NCBI RefSeq assembly: GCF_947254095.1
Contig: NZ_CAMYBV010000002.1
Coordinates: 76,791 to 140,790, forward strand
Origin: an uncultured Mobiluncus sp.
GTDB lineage: Bacteria > Actinomycetota > Actinomycetes > Actinomycetales > Actinomycetaceae
Length of the DNA stretch: 64,000 nt
Reading direction: 5' to 3'
The position numbers and the translations under genes were made by a program. Shown piece by piece: positions 43,741 to 51,014 of the stretch; the first letter of the stretch is position 1; each line of letters begins with the position of its first letter. The notes under the pieces are model-generated. The model saw only the letters and a program-made list of their open reading frames with translations, was not told the origin of the DNA and did no database searches.

Positions 43741-45591
43741 GTGTCTACCAGCAAAAAGACCATTGAAAATCAAGGCGAAACCACCTCTGTAACCACTCGT
43801 AAGACTGCCAGTAAGGCGGCAGCGGGCACCAAGACTGGTTCCACCACTCGGAAAGCTGCCACCAAGTCTGCGGCGGCGAAAAAAACTTCGACGAGTACGA
43901 AAACTTCAAGCAAATCTTCGGTGAAGACCAAAGCCGCAGCCAGCACCAAGAGCGCGGCAAAGACCACTAAGGCGACCGCGAAGACGAGTGCCAAGACTAC
44001 AGCGCCAAAGACTGCCAAGACTACGGCGAAAACGACCACCCGGACTTCTGTGAAAGCGACAACCGGAACCACCGCGAAGGCTGGCACGAAAACTTCCGCT
44101 AAGACCACCGCGAAGACGACCACCCGGACTTCTGCGAAAGCACCCGCCAAGGCCACTACAAAAACCACGGCAAAAACTGGTGGGAAAACCGCTGCCAAGA
44201 CGAAACCGGCTGCGGCGGCTGAAAAAACCCCGGCACGTAAGCCTCGGGCCACCAAGGCCAGCGCCAAACCGGCTAGCAAGGGCACGAAGAGCGGGAAATC
44301 GGCAAAGGATCAGGAACTGCTCGAAGATTCCTTGGAATCGCTGGCACCCGACGCTGAGAACGAAGCCGACATCGAGGACGAATCCGATGAAAAGGAAAGC
44401 GAGCCGGACGAAGGCGAACTGGAAGACACCGAAATCGACGATGAGGACTTGGAAAACCTAGAGGGCGACGACGAAGACTCAGACGACGCCGAGGAATCCG
44501 AGGAAACGGAAGACGCTGAGGAATCTGAGGACGGCGAGGACGATGATTCCCGCGGGGAAAAGTCGAAAGACAGCGAAACCAAGTCGGGCGCTAAAGCCAA
44601 GGCTTCGACCAGCGCGGAGTACACGCTTTCAGAGAAGGACGACACGGACGAACCGGCTCAAAAAGTAACCGTGGCCGGGGCGACTTCTGACCCGGTAAAG
44701 GACTACTTAAAGCAAATCGGTAAGGTCGCGCTGCTGAACGCGGAACAGGAAGTGGACCTGTCCAAGCGGATTGAGGCCGGGCTGTACGCCGACCACCTGC
44801 TGAAAACCAGCCAGGAAACCATGACTCCGAAACAGATTCGGGAACTGCACTACGTGGTTCAAGACGGGCAAATGGCAAAGAATCACCTGCTGGAGGCGAA
44901 CCTGCGGCTGGTGGTAGCCCTGGCAAAGAAATATACCGGGCGCGGTATGTTGTTCCTTGACTTGATTCAAGAGGGCAACCTGGGTCTGATTCGCGCGGTG
45001 GAAAAGTTCGATTATTCCAAAGGGTATAAATTCTCGACCTATGCCACCTGGTGGATTCGACAGGCCATCACCCGTGCCATGGCGGATCAGGCGCGCACCA
45101 TCCGGATCCCCGTACACATGGTGGAAGTCATTAATAAGCTGGCCCGTGTCCAGCGCCAAATGCTGCAGGATTTGGGACGCGAACCCACCCCGGACGAACT
45201 GGCGCAAGAGCTCGAGATGACCCCGGAAAAGGTCGTGGAAGTCCAGAAATACGGTCGCGAGCCGATTTCGTTGCACACCCCGCTGGGTGAGGACGGCGAC
45301 TCCGAATTCGGGGATTTGATTGAAGATTCCGAAGCGGTGGTTCCCGCCGACGCGGTCAGCTTCATGATGCTCCAAGAACAGTTGCAGCGCGTTTTGGACA
45401 CCTTGAGTGAGCGTGAATCTGGCGTTATTGCCATGCGTTTCGGCCTCAAAGACGGCCAACCGAAGACCTTGGACGAAATCGGGCGCCGCTACGGGGTCAC
45501 TCGCGAGCGTATCCGCCAGATCGAGGCCAAGACAATGTCCAAGCTGCGCCACCCGGCGCGGTCCCAATCTTTGCGTGATTACTTGAACTAA
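43741..45591 (+). CDS. sigA: Principal RNA polymerase sigma factor (sigma-70, SigA/HrdB)
   Basis: The housekeeping sigma factor, 616 aa from the GTG at 43741 (after AAAGG; an upstream open stretch is ignored). Residues about 1-190 are a Lys/Ala/Thr/Ser-rich, disordered repeat region, followed by an acidic Glu/Asp-rich segment (about 200-285). The core has region 1.2 (DPVKDYLKQIGKVALLNAEQ), 2 (RLVVALAKKYTGRGMLFLDL ... FSTYATWWIRQAI), 3 (VEVINKLARVQRQ) and 4 (RYGVTRERIRQIEAKTMSKL). It recognises -10/-35 promoters. Its 3' flank is a structured intergenic region before the accessory island. Confidence 0.96.
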   Translation: MSTSKKTIENQGETTSVTTRKTASKAAAGTKTGSTTRKAATKSAAAKKTSTSTKTSSKSSVKTKAAASTKSAAKTTKATAKTSAKTTAPKTAKTTAKTTTRTSVKATTGTTAKAGTKTSAKTTAKTTTRTSAKAPAKATTKTTAKTGGKTAAKTKPAAAAEKTPARKPRATKASAKPASKGTKSGKSAKDQELLEDSLESLAPDAENEADIEDESDEKESEPDEGELEDTEIDDEDLENLEGDDEDSDDAEESEETEDAEESEDGEDDDSRGEKSKDSETKSGAKAKASTSAEYTLSEKDDTDEPAQKVTVAGATSDPVKDYLKQIGKVALLNAEQEVDLSKRIEAGLYADHLLKTSQETMTPKQIRELHYVVQDGQMAKNHLLEANLRLVVALAKKYTGRGMLFLDLIQEGNLGLIRAVEKFDYSKGYKFSTYATWWIRQAITRAMADQARTIRIPVHMVEVINKLARVQRQMLQDLGREPTPDELAQELEMTPEKVVEVQKYGREPISLHTPLGEDGDSEFGDLIEDSEAVVPADAVSFMMLQEQLQRVLDTLSERESGVIAMRFGLKDGQPKTLDEIGRRYGVTRERIRQIEAKTMSKLRHPARSQSLRDYLN

Positions 45592-45626
45592 TAGCGACCT
45601 GTGCCATCCTGGTTCGGGTTGTGTTT

Positions 45627-45700
45627 GTGGATAAAGGGTGGGATTTGGGGGGTAGCTGCCATTATTGGCAGCTACAGCCCAAATCTCCCTAGTTATCCAC
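45627..45700. repeat. 74-nt imperfect palindrome with DnaA-box-like ends
   Basis: Two 35-nt arms (45627-45661 and 45666-45700) around a TTAT centre match at 28 of 35 positions by hand count. The inner 10 bp are perfect. The left outer end carries TTATCCACA on the minus strand (45626-45634); the right end reads TTATCCACG (45693-45701). It may terminate sigA transcription or be a protein-binding site. Confidence 0.65.
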
Positions 45701-45751
45701 GCTGACGGTGCCCTGAGCTTCTCTAAAGAGTTGGGATAAAAACTATTTAAA

Positions 45752-45785
45752 CGCGTCGGTGTGCCATATATGGCACACCGACGCG
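45752..45785. repeat. 34-nt perfect palindrome
   Basis: Arms 45752-45768 and 45769-45785 are exact reverse complements with no spacer; as RNA this would form a 15-bp stem with an ATAT loop. It is followed by GAATTAATAG, not a T run. Candidates: sigA terminator, operator or recombination/att-type site at the edge of the island. Confidence 0.7.
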
Positions 45786-45889
45786 AATTAATAGGTTTAA
45801 GCGTGCTGGTCGGGAACCTCGGGGTGTAAAACTGGGCGAATGTGGTGGTGGGTGGTGTGCGGGTGGGCGCTTCGTCGCGGGGGGTGCTC

Positions 45890-45963
45890 GCGAGAGGCGG
45901 TAGGGGGAGTGCCCCCTCGCGTTTTGCGCGACTATTGTCGCAAAACGCTCACCGGTCTCTCGC
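45890..45963 (+). ncRNA. Three-way-junction-like structured element
   Basis: Closing stem 45890-45896 with 45957-45963 (7 bp); hairpin 45902-45907/45912-45917 (6 bp, AGTG loop); hairpin 45919-45928/45939-45948 (10 bp perfect). All helices are exact and nested, which suggests a folded RNA or a palindromic repeat element. Whether it is transcribed is unknown. Confidence 0.4.
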
Positions 45964-46045
45964 TGAGTCGCCCCCTGCTCCGGTCGCGCCCGACGCCCTG
46001 GTTCGGCATGCGTGTGGTGGTGTTCGCTGGTGGTGAACAGCGTGC

Positions 46046-46054
46046 GGGGGGGGG
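46046..46054 (+). repeat. G9 homopolymer upstream of the CWB2 gene
   Basis: Nine consecutive G, ending about 103 nt before the start of the surface-protein gene. Homopolymers of this length can vary by slippage and change promoter spacing. Confidence 0.7.
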
Positions 46055-46157
46055 TGTTAATGGAAGGATTAATGTGTTGTGCCGCTGTGTGCAGTAGCTA
46101 TGGGTCTACTGGGCGGGCGGCTGTGATTTTTCTGGTTTCTTTTGGAAAGGATATGGC

Positions 46158-47636
46158 GTGATGCGTTTACGCAGTTTTGTGGCTGGGGCGGTTTCGCTGG
46201 TGTTGGTGGGTTCCTTGTCTGTGGGAGCCTATGGCTTGTGCCGGAATTTGGAAAAAGGCCGGATTTATGGTGCAAATCGGGTGGAGACTTCGATTGCGAT
46301 AACGAAAGCGGCTTTCCCGGGTCAGGCGCAGAGTGTGTATTTGGCGCGGATGGATGTGTTTGCTGATGCTCTGGCTGGTGGGGCTTTGATGGATGGTCCG
46401 GTGTTGTTGGTGCCACGTGATGGTCAAGTGCCTGGGAATGTAGCGGTGGAGATTAAGCGTTTGAATCCGAAGCGGGTCGTGGCTTTGGGTGGTCCGGCGT
46501 CGGTGTCGGAGCAGATGCTGGCCTCAGCGGCTGGTGGTCGTGAGACTGGGCGTCTGGGTGGCGCTGACCGGGTGGAGACTTCCATCAAGATTGCTACTAA
46601 ACGGGCGGAGCAGGCTCCGGTAACGGAGGTGTATGTGGCTGATGGTAAGGGTGCTAGTGGTCAGGGTTCCCCAGATCCTTTGGCTGGTGGTTCGCTGACT
46701 AAGGGCGGGATTTATATTTATATGCCGGGTTCTGAGTTGCGTTTGAAGCAGGCTATTGACCAGGTGAATGCGCCTAAGGTGATGGCTTTGGGTGGCCCGG
46801 CGTCGGTGTCGGAGCAGCATTTGTACGAGATGGCAGGTGACCGTGAGACTGGGCGTTTGTCGGGGGTGGATTGTTATGCGACGGCGAGTATTATTGCTCG
46901 GGCGGCTTTCCCGGAGGGTGCCGAGGTGGCGTATATAGCTAATAGCGAGAATTATGCTGATGCGGTGTCGGGTGGTTCCTTGAAAGATGGGCCGCTGCTA
47001 CTGGTGCCGAGCTCGGGGGTGGTGCCGGAGTCAGTAAAGAACGCGGTTATCGGTTTGAGTGCTAAGAAGGTCGTGGCTCTGGGCGGCCCCGCAGCTATCT
47101 CTGAGGATGTCCTCGACCAGGCCGCGCTACGCAAGAACTGTGGAGTTGGTCTCAGAGTCACCCAAGACCAGGTTCGCCAAGCCCTCATCGACAAGATTAA
47201 CGCTAATACTAGGGGATACGCGCCGGGCAAGCCCTTGAAGAAATACTCCCAGTGGCTAGAAACCAAAGCCCAGGGCATGTTCGACGATTCCTACTGGAGT
47301 GACGTCTATCCCTTGACTAAGTATTATGCGGATAATGCCTACAACCGAGCCTTCCAACGTCTAGCGGTACTTAGAGGTTCGAGTGGAGTTTGTGGGAAAG
47401 TTTTTGAAGGCTACGGTAGGATTGACACTTCAGACTGTTTCGATTCGGCTGCCTGCGTGATTGACCATATTCGCAATGCGGATATTTTCCTGCCCCACCG
47501 GGGACGTACCACCTTAGATGGAAGTTGTGTGGATACTTTTGAGGGATCCTCGCTGGCGACGGATTCGAATACCGAGTATGGCATAGCGGTGGAAATCACC
47601 CCGAACCAGGTGCGCTACGCCTGGAAGGCGGAGTGA
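46158..47636 (+). CDS. Secreted cell-wall-binding-repeat (CWB2) protein with CAP-like C-terminal domain
   Basis: A secreted surface protein of 492 aa. The signal peptide (MMRLRSFVAGAVSLVLVGSL) is cleaved near AYG. Three CWB2 modules follow, each with GRxxGxxRVETS or an equivalent, DAxxGGxL, PVLLVP and VVALGGPASVSE; such modules anchor proteins to the secondary cell-wall polymer. The last ~165 residues, from CGVGLRVTQDQV on, are a separate domain with paired cysteines. It faintly recalls a CAP/SCP fold (ALIDKINANTRG ... GIAVEITPNQVRYAW), which is speculative. Codon use changes at the domain boundary near 47100. The start is GTG 46158 or the adjacent ATG 46161. Confidence 0.85.
   Translation: MMRLRSFVAGAVSLVLVGSLSVGAYGLCRNLEKGRIYGANRVETSIAITKAAFPGQAQSVYLARMDVFADALAGGALMDGPVLLVPRDGQVPGNVAVEIKRLNPKRVVALGGPASVSEQMLASAAGGRETGRLGGADRVETSIKIATKRAEQAPVTEVYVADGKGASGQGSPDPLAGGSLTKGGIYIYMPGSELRLKQAIDQVNAPKVMALGGPASVSEQHLYEMAGDRETGRLSGVDCYATASIIARAAFPEGAEVAYIANSENYADAVSGGSLKDGPLLLVPSSGVVPESVKNAVIGLSAKKVVALGGPAAISEDVLDQAALRKNCGVGLRVTQDQVRQALIDKINANTRGYAPGKPLKKYSQWLETKAQGMFDDSYWSDVYPLTKYYADNAYNRAFQRLAVLRGSSGVCGKVFEGYGRIDTSDCFDSAACVIDHIRNADIFLPHRGRTTLDGSCVDTFEGSSLATDSNTEYGIAVEITPNQVRYAWKAE
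46481..46817 (+). repeat. 34-nt near-perfect direct repeats inside CWB2 modules
   Basis: Copies at 46481-46514 and 46784-46817 differ at one position and are exactly 303 nt (101 codons) apart, coding for ALGGPASVSEQ. Recombination between them would delete one module in frame. Confidence 0.7.
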
Positions 47637-47681
47637 GGATCCCCACAGTCAGCGGCAAAAACGCTTGAGAACTGCTACGCC

Positions 47682-47720
47682 GGTGCCGGCCGATACTCAC
47701 CCTGGGTGTCGGTCGGCACC
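47682..47720. terminator. Hairpin between the first CWB2 gene and the convergent ATPase gene
   Basis: Arms 47682-47695 and 47707-47720 pair nearly perfectly over 14 positions, with an 11-nt loop. Its place between convergent genes suggests a bidirectional terminator, although no T run follows. Confidence 0.5.
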
Positions 47721-47730
47721 TCATGAACCT
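47716..47730 (-). repeat. 15-bp inverted repeat, left copy
   Basis: GCACCTCATGAACCT, the exact reverse complement of 49151-49165. The two copies bracket the ATPase gene (47796-49040). The left copy touches the hairpin at 47682-47720. Confidence 0.6.
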
Positions 47731-47795
47731 ATCCCGGTACAATCACGTGGCTGAACCTAGCCTGGCGTGGTTATCGGGAGCGACCAGTCCCGCTG

Positions 47796-49040
47796 TCACG
47801 CGCCCAACAGTGCCAGGGGGATGACGTGAATCCCATCGCGACGGGTATAGGCCTCAGCGCCGGCGCTGATAACCGCGCAGCTGCGCAGTTGCGTGTCGAG
47901 TTTATCGCGCAGCCACAGCAGGTGACGGCAGTCATCGCTGGTGATGTCCGTTTTCAGTTTGACTTCGAAAGCGAGGGTGCGTTTACCTGCGCCGCGCAGT
48001 AGTAGATCGATTTCGTGATCCCCGTTTTGGGTGCGCAAGTGATAGGCTCGCAGCCCGTGCACCTGACCCGCGACCCGCAGCGTCAAGACCGCCAAGGCCT
48101 CGAACAGGCGTGGTCCCATTACCGGGTCGTCGCGTAAAGCCTCGGCATCCAGATCCAGCAAGCTGGCCGCCAGGGCTGGATCCGCCAGCTGGTGTTTGGG
48201 GCTTTTCGCCAGGCGGGTTATCGGATTCGCGGTCAAATCCCAAGCCGGAACCGGGTCTAGGATCCAAATCCGGGTCAGGAAATCCCGATAAGCTAAGGCG
48301 GTGTTTTTTGCCGGCTTGTCGGCTTCACCCGGGGTTGCGGCTTTCAGGATTTCCCCATACCCGGTGGTGGTGGAACTCGCCGCCGCGTATGCCCGCATCC
48401 AGGCTTGCAGTCGCCCGGGGCTGCGCAGGTTATACCCGGCCTCAGGAGCATCACGATCCACAATCGCCTGGAGATATGCTCGCAATTGTTTGCTGCGATA
48501 CGGTGCGGGCAGGGTGGTAATGCGGGGGAACCCGGAGGCGCAAATCGCCTCGGCGTAGTCCCCCCACTGCCAAGTGGTTGCCCCGCTTACTTTTTCTTGC
48601 GGGTTCATGAGTAGCTTGCCGAGATTGACTTGCACTTCGTGAACTCCCCGCTCGAATAGGCTCATGGGGTGCATCCGCAGGGTGGTGACCCGCCCCGCTC
48701 CGGTGTGTGTGCCCGAGGAATCCTTGATCAGCGCCGAGCCGGTCAGCAGGAACGAACCTGGGGCGTATTCGCGGTCTACTTCACGGCGCACCAGGTCGAA
48801 TACCTCGGGCAGACGCTGCCATTCGTCGATTAGCACCGGGCGGGTGTCCGCTAGCAAACGCGAGGGCTGGGCTTCCAGGAGCGACTGTTGCCCGGGTGCG
48901 TCCAGTAACCACGAGGTTTTGGCGTAACGCAGGGCGGTGGAGGTTTTACCCACCGCGCGTGGTCCTTGAATACAGATTGCCGGCAGGTGCGCCAGCATTC
49001 CCGGCAACACCCCGTCCAGGGCACGTTCTAAATACTGCAT
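47796..49040 (-). CDS. AAA-family ATPase with DUF4143 domain
   Basis: A 414-aa protein of the ATPase-plus-DUF4143 family common on mobile and accessory DNA. Walker A is GPRAVGKTS (26-34), Walker B VLIDEWQRLP (D72, E73) and the sensor LTGSA. The C-terminal part has GDHEIDLLL ... LAFEVKLKTD, an ExK pattern of a PD-(D/E)xK nuclease-like fold. The cellular role of this family is not well known; roles in defence or regulation have been suggested. It runs opposite to both CWB2 genes, with phased repeats in its promoter region. Start ATG 49040. Confidence 0.88.
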   Translation of the reverse strand: MQYLERALDGVLPGMLAHLPAICIQGPRAVGKTSTALRYAKTSWLLDAPGQQSLLEAQPSRLLADTRPVLIDEWQRLPEVFDLVRREVDREYAPGSFLLTGSALIKDSSGTHTGAGRVTTLRMHPMSLFERGVHEVQVNLGKLLMNPQEKVSGATTWQWGDYAEAICASGFPRITTLPAPYRSKQLRAYLQAIVDRDAPEAGYNLRSPGRLQAWMRAYAAASSTTTGYGEILKAATPGEADKPAKNTALAYRDFLTRIWILDPVPAWDLTANPITRLAKSPKHQLADPALAASLLDLDAEALRDDPVMGPRLFEALAVLTLRVAGQVHGLRAYHLRTQNGDHEIDLLLRGAGKRTLAFEVKLKTDITSDDCRHLLWLRDKLDTQLRSCAVISAGAEAYTRRDGIHVIPLALLGA

Positions 49041-49057
49041 AAACCCTATGATATCAG

Positions 49058-49133
49058 GGATTGTGTGATTCTATTGACCAAATCGCATGGCAGATACTGA
49101 CCTAATCGCAGATATTCTATTGGGTAAATCGCA
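49058..49133. repeat. Phased 23-nt direct repeats before the ATPase gene
   Basis: AATCGCA occurs at 49081, 49104 and 49127, exactly 23 nt apart. ATTCTATTG occurs at 49068 and 49114, 46 nt (two units) apart. Iteron-like regular spacing (about two helical turns) suggests cooperative binding of a regulator, perhaps the ATPase itself. Confidence 0.6.
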
Positions 49134-49150
49134 GGTTTTTCTCTGGTTGC

Positions 49151-49165
49151 AGGTTCATGAGGTGC
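49151..49165 (+). repeat. 15-bp inverted repeat, right copy
   Basis: AGGTTCATGAGGTGC, the exact reverse complement of 47716-47730. Confidence 0.6.
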
Positions 49166-49380
49166 TGGTCTGGAATACATGACAGAAGATTTGGGTGAGC
49201 GCTACCCGGCATGGTACATGTCCACTTTTAGGGATCCATGACACATTTTGTTTTCCCGTTTGGGTGAGAAAAAGTCGGGGCGGGGGTAGCGTAGTTGCTG
49301 AGTTCGTTGGTTTCTGGCTGGGTTCCGGGTTCATGAGGGGCTAGCCGGGTTCCATAGTTTTTTCGATAAGGAGGATTTTG

Positions 49381-49426
49381 ATGACGCGTAGACGCGTGAT
49401 AACAGGCTTAGTGGCTGGTGGGGCTG
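49381..49426 (+). other. Frameshifted signal-peptide start of the second CWB2 gene
   Basis: ATG 49381, with AAGGAGG upstream, begins MTRRRVITGLVAGG but runs out of frame and stops soon. Removing one G from the GGGG at 49420-49423 joins it to the long frame and restores a normal signal peptide (MTRRRVITGLVAGGLVAAGS ...). Possible causes are mutation, phase variation by slippage, or a sequencing error. Confidence 0.75.
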
Positions 49427-50932
49427 GTTGCGGCTGGTTCCATGCTTGGTTTGGCTGGTGTGTCAGTAGTACCGGCGGTGGCTGGTGAGTTGGCTCATGA
49501 GCGTTTGGCTGGCCCGTCTGGGGTGGAGACATCTTTGGCGGTGGCGAAGCATACGTGGGGGAGCGCGTGGCCGGTGGTGTATGTGGCGTCTAATCGTAAC
49601 CCGGTGGATGCGCTACCAGCGGCGACTATTGGGGACGGCCCGGTGGTGTTGACTGATGGTAAGAGTCTGAATCTGGGTGGGGTGAAACCCGGCAAGATTG
49701 TGTTGCTTGGTGGCGTGGGTGCGGTGCCGCAGGCTATTGAGGACCAGGCGAAAGCCAGCGGTGTGGAAGTGGTTCGTTTGGCGGGGGCGGATCGTAATGC
49801 TACGGCGGGGGCTATCGCTAAACAGTGGGTGAAGGTTAACGGTACCCCGAAGAATGTGTATGTGACGAAGAATGTGGGTTCGGGTTCTCCTGACGCGGTC
49901 GCAGCGAGTGTGTTGCGTGATGGCCCGATTTTGACGTTTACGAATGATGCTTCCGCGGCAGCGTTGCCGGGGGTTGTTTCCGAACTGAAAGCTCCCAAGG
50001 TTACCGCCCTGGGGGGTACGGCTGTTGTGCCGGATAGTGTGTTGAACATGGCTGCTGGTGGGAAAGCGACGGCTCGTTTGGCGGGGGCGAACCGGTATGA
50101 GACCGCGTTCACTATCGCTAAGTATGCTAAGGCTCAAAAGTCCGGCAGTGTCGTGTACCTGGCGTCGGGTACCGCGTTGAAAGACGCGATGGTCGCTGGA
50201 GCCGCCAAAGACGGAGTTATCCTGCTGAGTCCGGCTAACGGGGAGGGTGTGAAAGCGAAAGCTGACGCCCTGGGTGCTAGCAAACTGATGATTATCGGCG
50301 GGACCGGAGTCATGCCCGATGTTACCGTCCAAGCCGCCACCACCGGAGTAATCCCCAAACCGAAACTGGCAGACATGACCCTGGCAGAAATGCGCGCCAA
50401 CTACCCATTAGCGGGCGAACCCGAGCAGTTACCGAGGGGCAACGCTTCGTATTCGTACTGCCTGAGCGATGGAGACGAATTCCGTGTTTTCTATGATGGT
50501 ATTGGGCTGCCGATGGTTTTTAAAGCCGAACCTTACACTGGCATGACTCCGCATCGCCTTCTGGATATGTGGCCTTGGAAGTTTGAGGATTTGAGCGACG
50601 CGCAACGCTGGTTCACCGATCCGAATTACCGAGATTACGGTGACATGACGGATCCTACGGCTATTTACGGTTTTGGAACGTTCCTTGCAGCCAAACCCAA
50701 ACCCAACAACGAGGATGCAGATGTCTTTGCTTTATATCCTTCTCAGTGCCGTAAAGGTGCTGAACATCCCGAATGGGCCAAACCCTTCCCCTACGGAAAA
50801 CGCTTCGAAGGAGGAGGTGTTCCGGGTTTAGCCTATTCCTGTGCCGCTGACTCTACTGGTTTAAAGTGTTTCTATTGGGATGGTGAGAATTCGACCGAAA
50901 ACAATCCGTACTGGTGGACTGCTATAGCTTAG
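49418..50932 (+). CDS. Second CWB2 surface protein (signal region frameshifted)
   Basis: The open frame 49418-50932 codes for 504 aa: the hydrophobic core of a signal peptide (GLAGVSVVPAVAG), three CWB2 modules (RLAGPSGVETS, RLAGADRNATA, RLAGANRYETA, each with GG and DG motifs), and an unrelated ~190-residue C-terminal domain (from VIPKPKLADMTL) with four cysteines and many aromatic residues. I do not recognise that domain. Without the repaired start the protein would lack a positively charged signal N-region, so the gene may be off or broken in this sequence. Base composition changes near 50290. Confidence 0.8.
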   Translation: MGLVAAGSMLGLAGVSVVPAVAGELAHERLAGPSGVETSLAVAKHTWGSAWPVVYVASNRNPVDALPAATIGDGPVVLTDGKSLNLGGVKPGKIVLLGGVGAVPQAIEDQAKASGVEVVRLAGADRNATAGAIAKQWVKVNGTPKNVYVTKNVGSGSPDAVAASVLRDGPILTFTNDASAAALPGVVSELKAPKVTALGGTAVVPDSVLNMAAGGKATARLAGANRYETAFTIAKYAKAQKSGSVVYLASGTALKDAMVAGAAKDGVILLSPANGEGVKAKADALGASKLMIIGGTGVMPDVTVQAATTGVIPKPKLADMTLAEMRANYPLAGEPEQLPRGNASYSYCLSDGDEFRVFYDGIGLPMVFKAEPYTGMTPHRLLDMWPWKFEDLSDAQRWFTDPNYRDYGDMTDPTAIYGFGTFLAAKPKPNNEDADVFALYPSQCRKGAEHPEWAKPFPYGKRFEGGGVPGLAYSCAADSTGLKCFYWDGENSTENNPYWWTAIA

Positions 50933-50980
50933 CCGCATCTGAAACTGGCTGATGGTCAGAAACTCGCATTCCTGACCATG

Positions 50981-51014
50981 TTGGGGGTGTCTGCTGCAAG
51001 GCAGACACCCCCAA
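50981..51014. terminator. Bidirectional hairpin terminator
   Basis: Perfect 14-bp stem (50981-50994 with 51001-51014), 6-nt loop, between the convergent CWB2 and elaA genes. A smaller 8-bp hairpin (50952-50959/50972-50979) precedes it. Confidence 0.7.

Larger units (their letters stand above)
45592..46157. other. Structure-rich non-coding region between sigA and the first CWB2 gene
   Basis: In these 566 nt I see no convincing gene (open frames here are low-complexity Gly/Trp or shadow-like). It holds a 74-nt imperfect palindrome, a 34-nt perfect palindrome, a nested hairpin cluster (45890-45963) and a G9 tract, listed separately. A GGAAAGGA ribosome site before 46158 belongs to the CWB2 gene. 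Confidence 0.6.
49041..49380. promoter_or_regulatory. Divergent promoter region, ATPase (minus) and second CWB2 gene (plus)
   Basis: 340 nt without a gene. It holds 23-nt phased repeats near the ATPase start, the right 15-bp inverted repeat, a near-copy (13/14) of it at 49328-49341, and an AAGGAGG ribosome site at about 49368-49374 for the ATG at 49381. Confidence 0.5.

Noticed and set aside
43770..44285. Val/Ala-rich minus-strand frame opposite the sigA N-terminus resembling membrane helices
   Set aside because: The hydrophobic pattern is the complement of the Lys/Thr/Ala repeat; no start site or context.
45840..46097. Open frames in the G-rich region before the first CWB2 gene
   Set aside because: Low-complexity Trp/Gly/Arg sequence, no ribosome site, overlaps palindromic structures; no protein-like pattern.
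45592..46157. CRISPR array or tRNA in the sigA-CWB2 gap
   Set aside because: The repeats are inverted, not regularly spaced direct repeats with spacers; no cloverleaf or TPsiC-like motif was found.
47716..49380. Insertion sequence around the DUF4143 gene
   Set aside because: No transposase-like catalytic motif and no flanking target duplication seen; kept only as an inverted-repeat observation.
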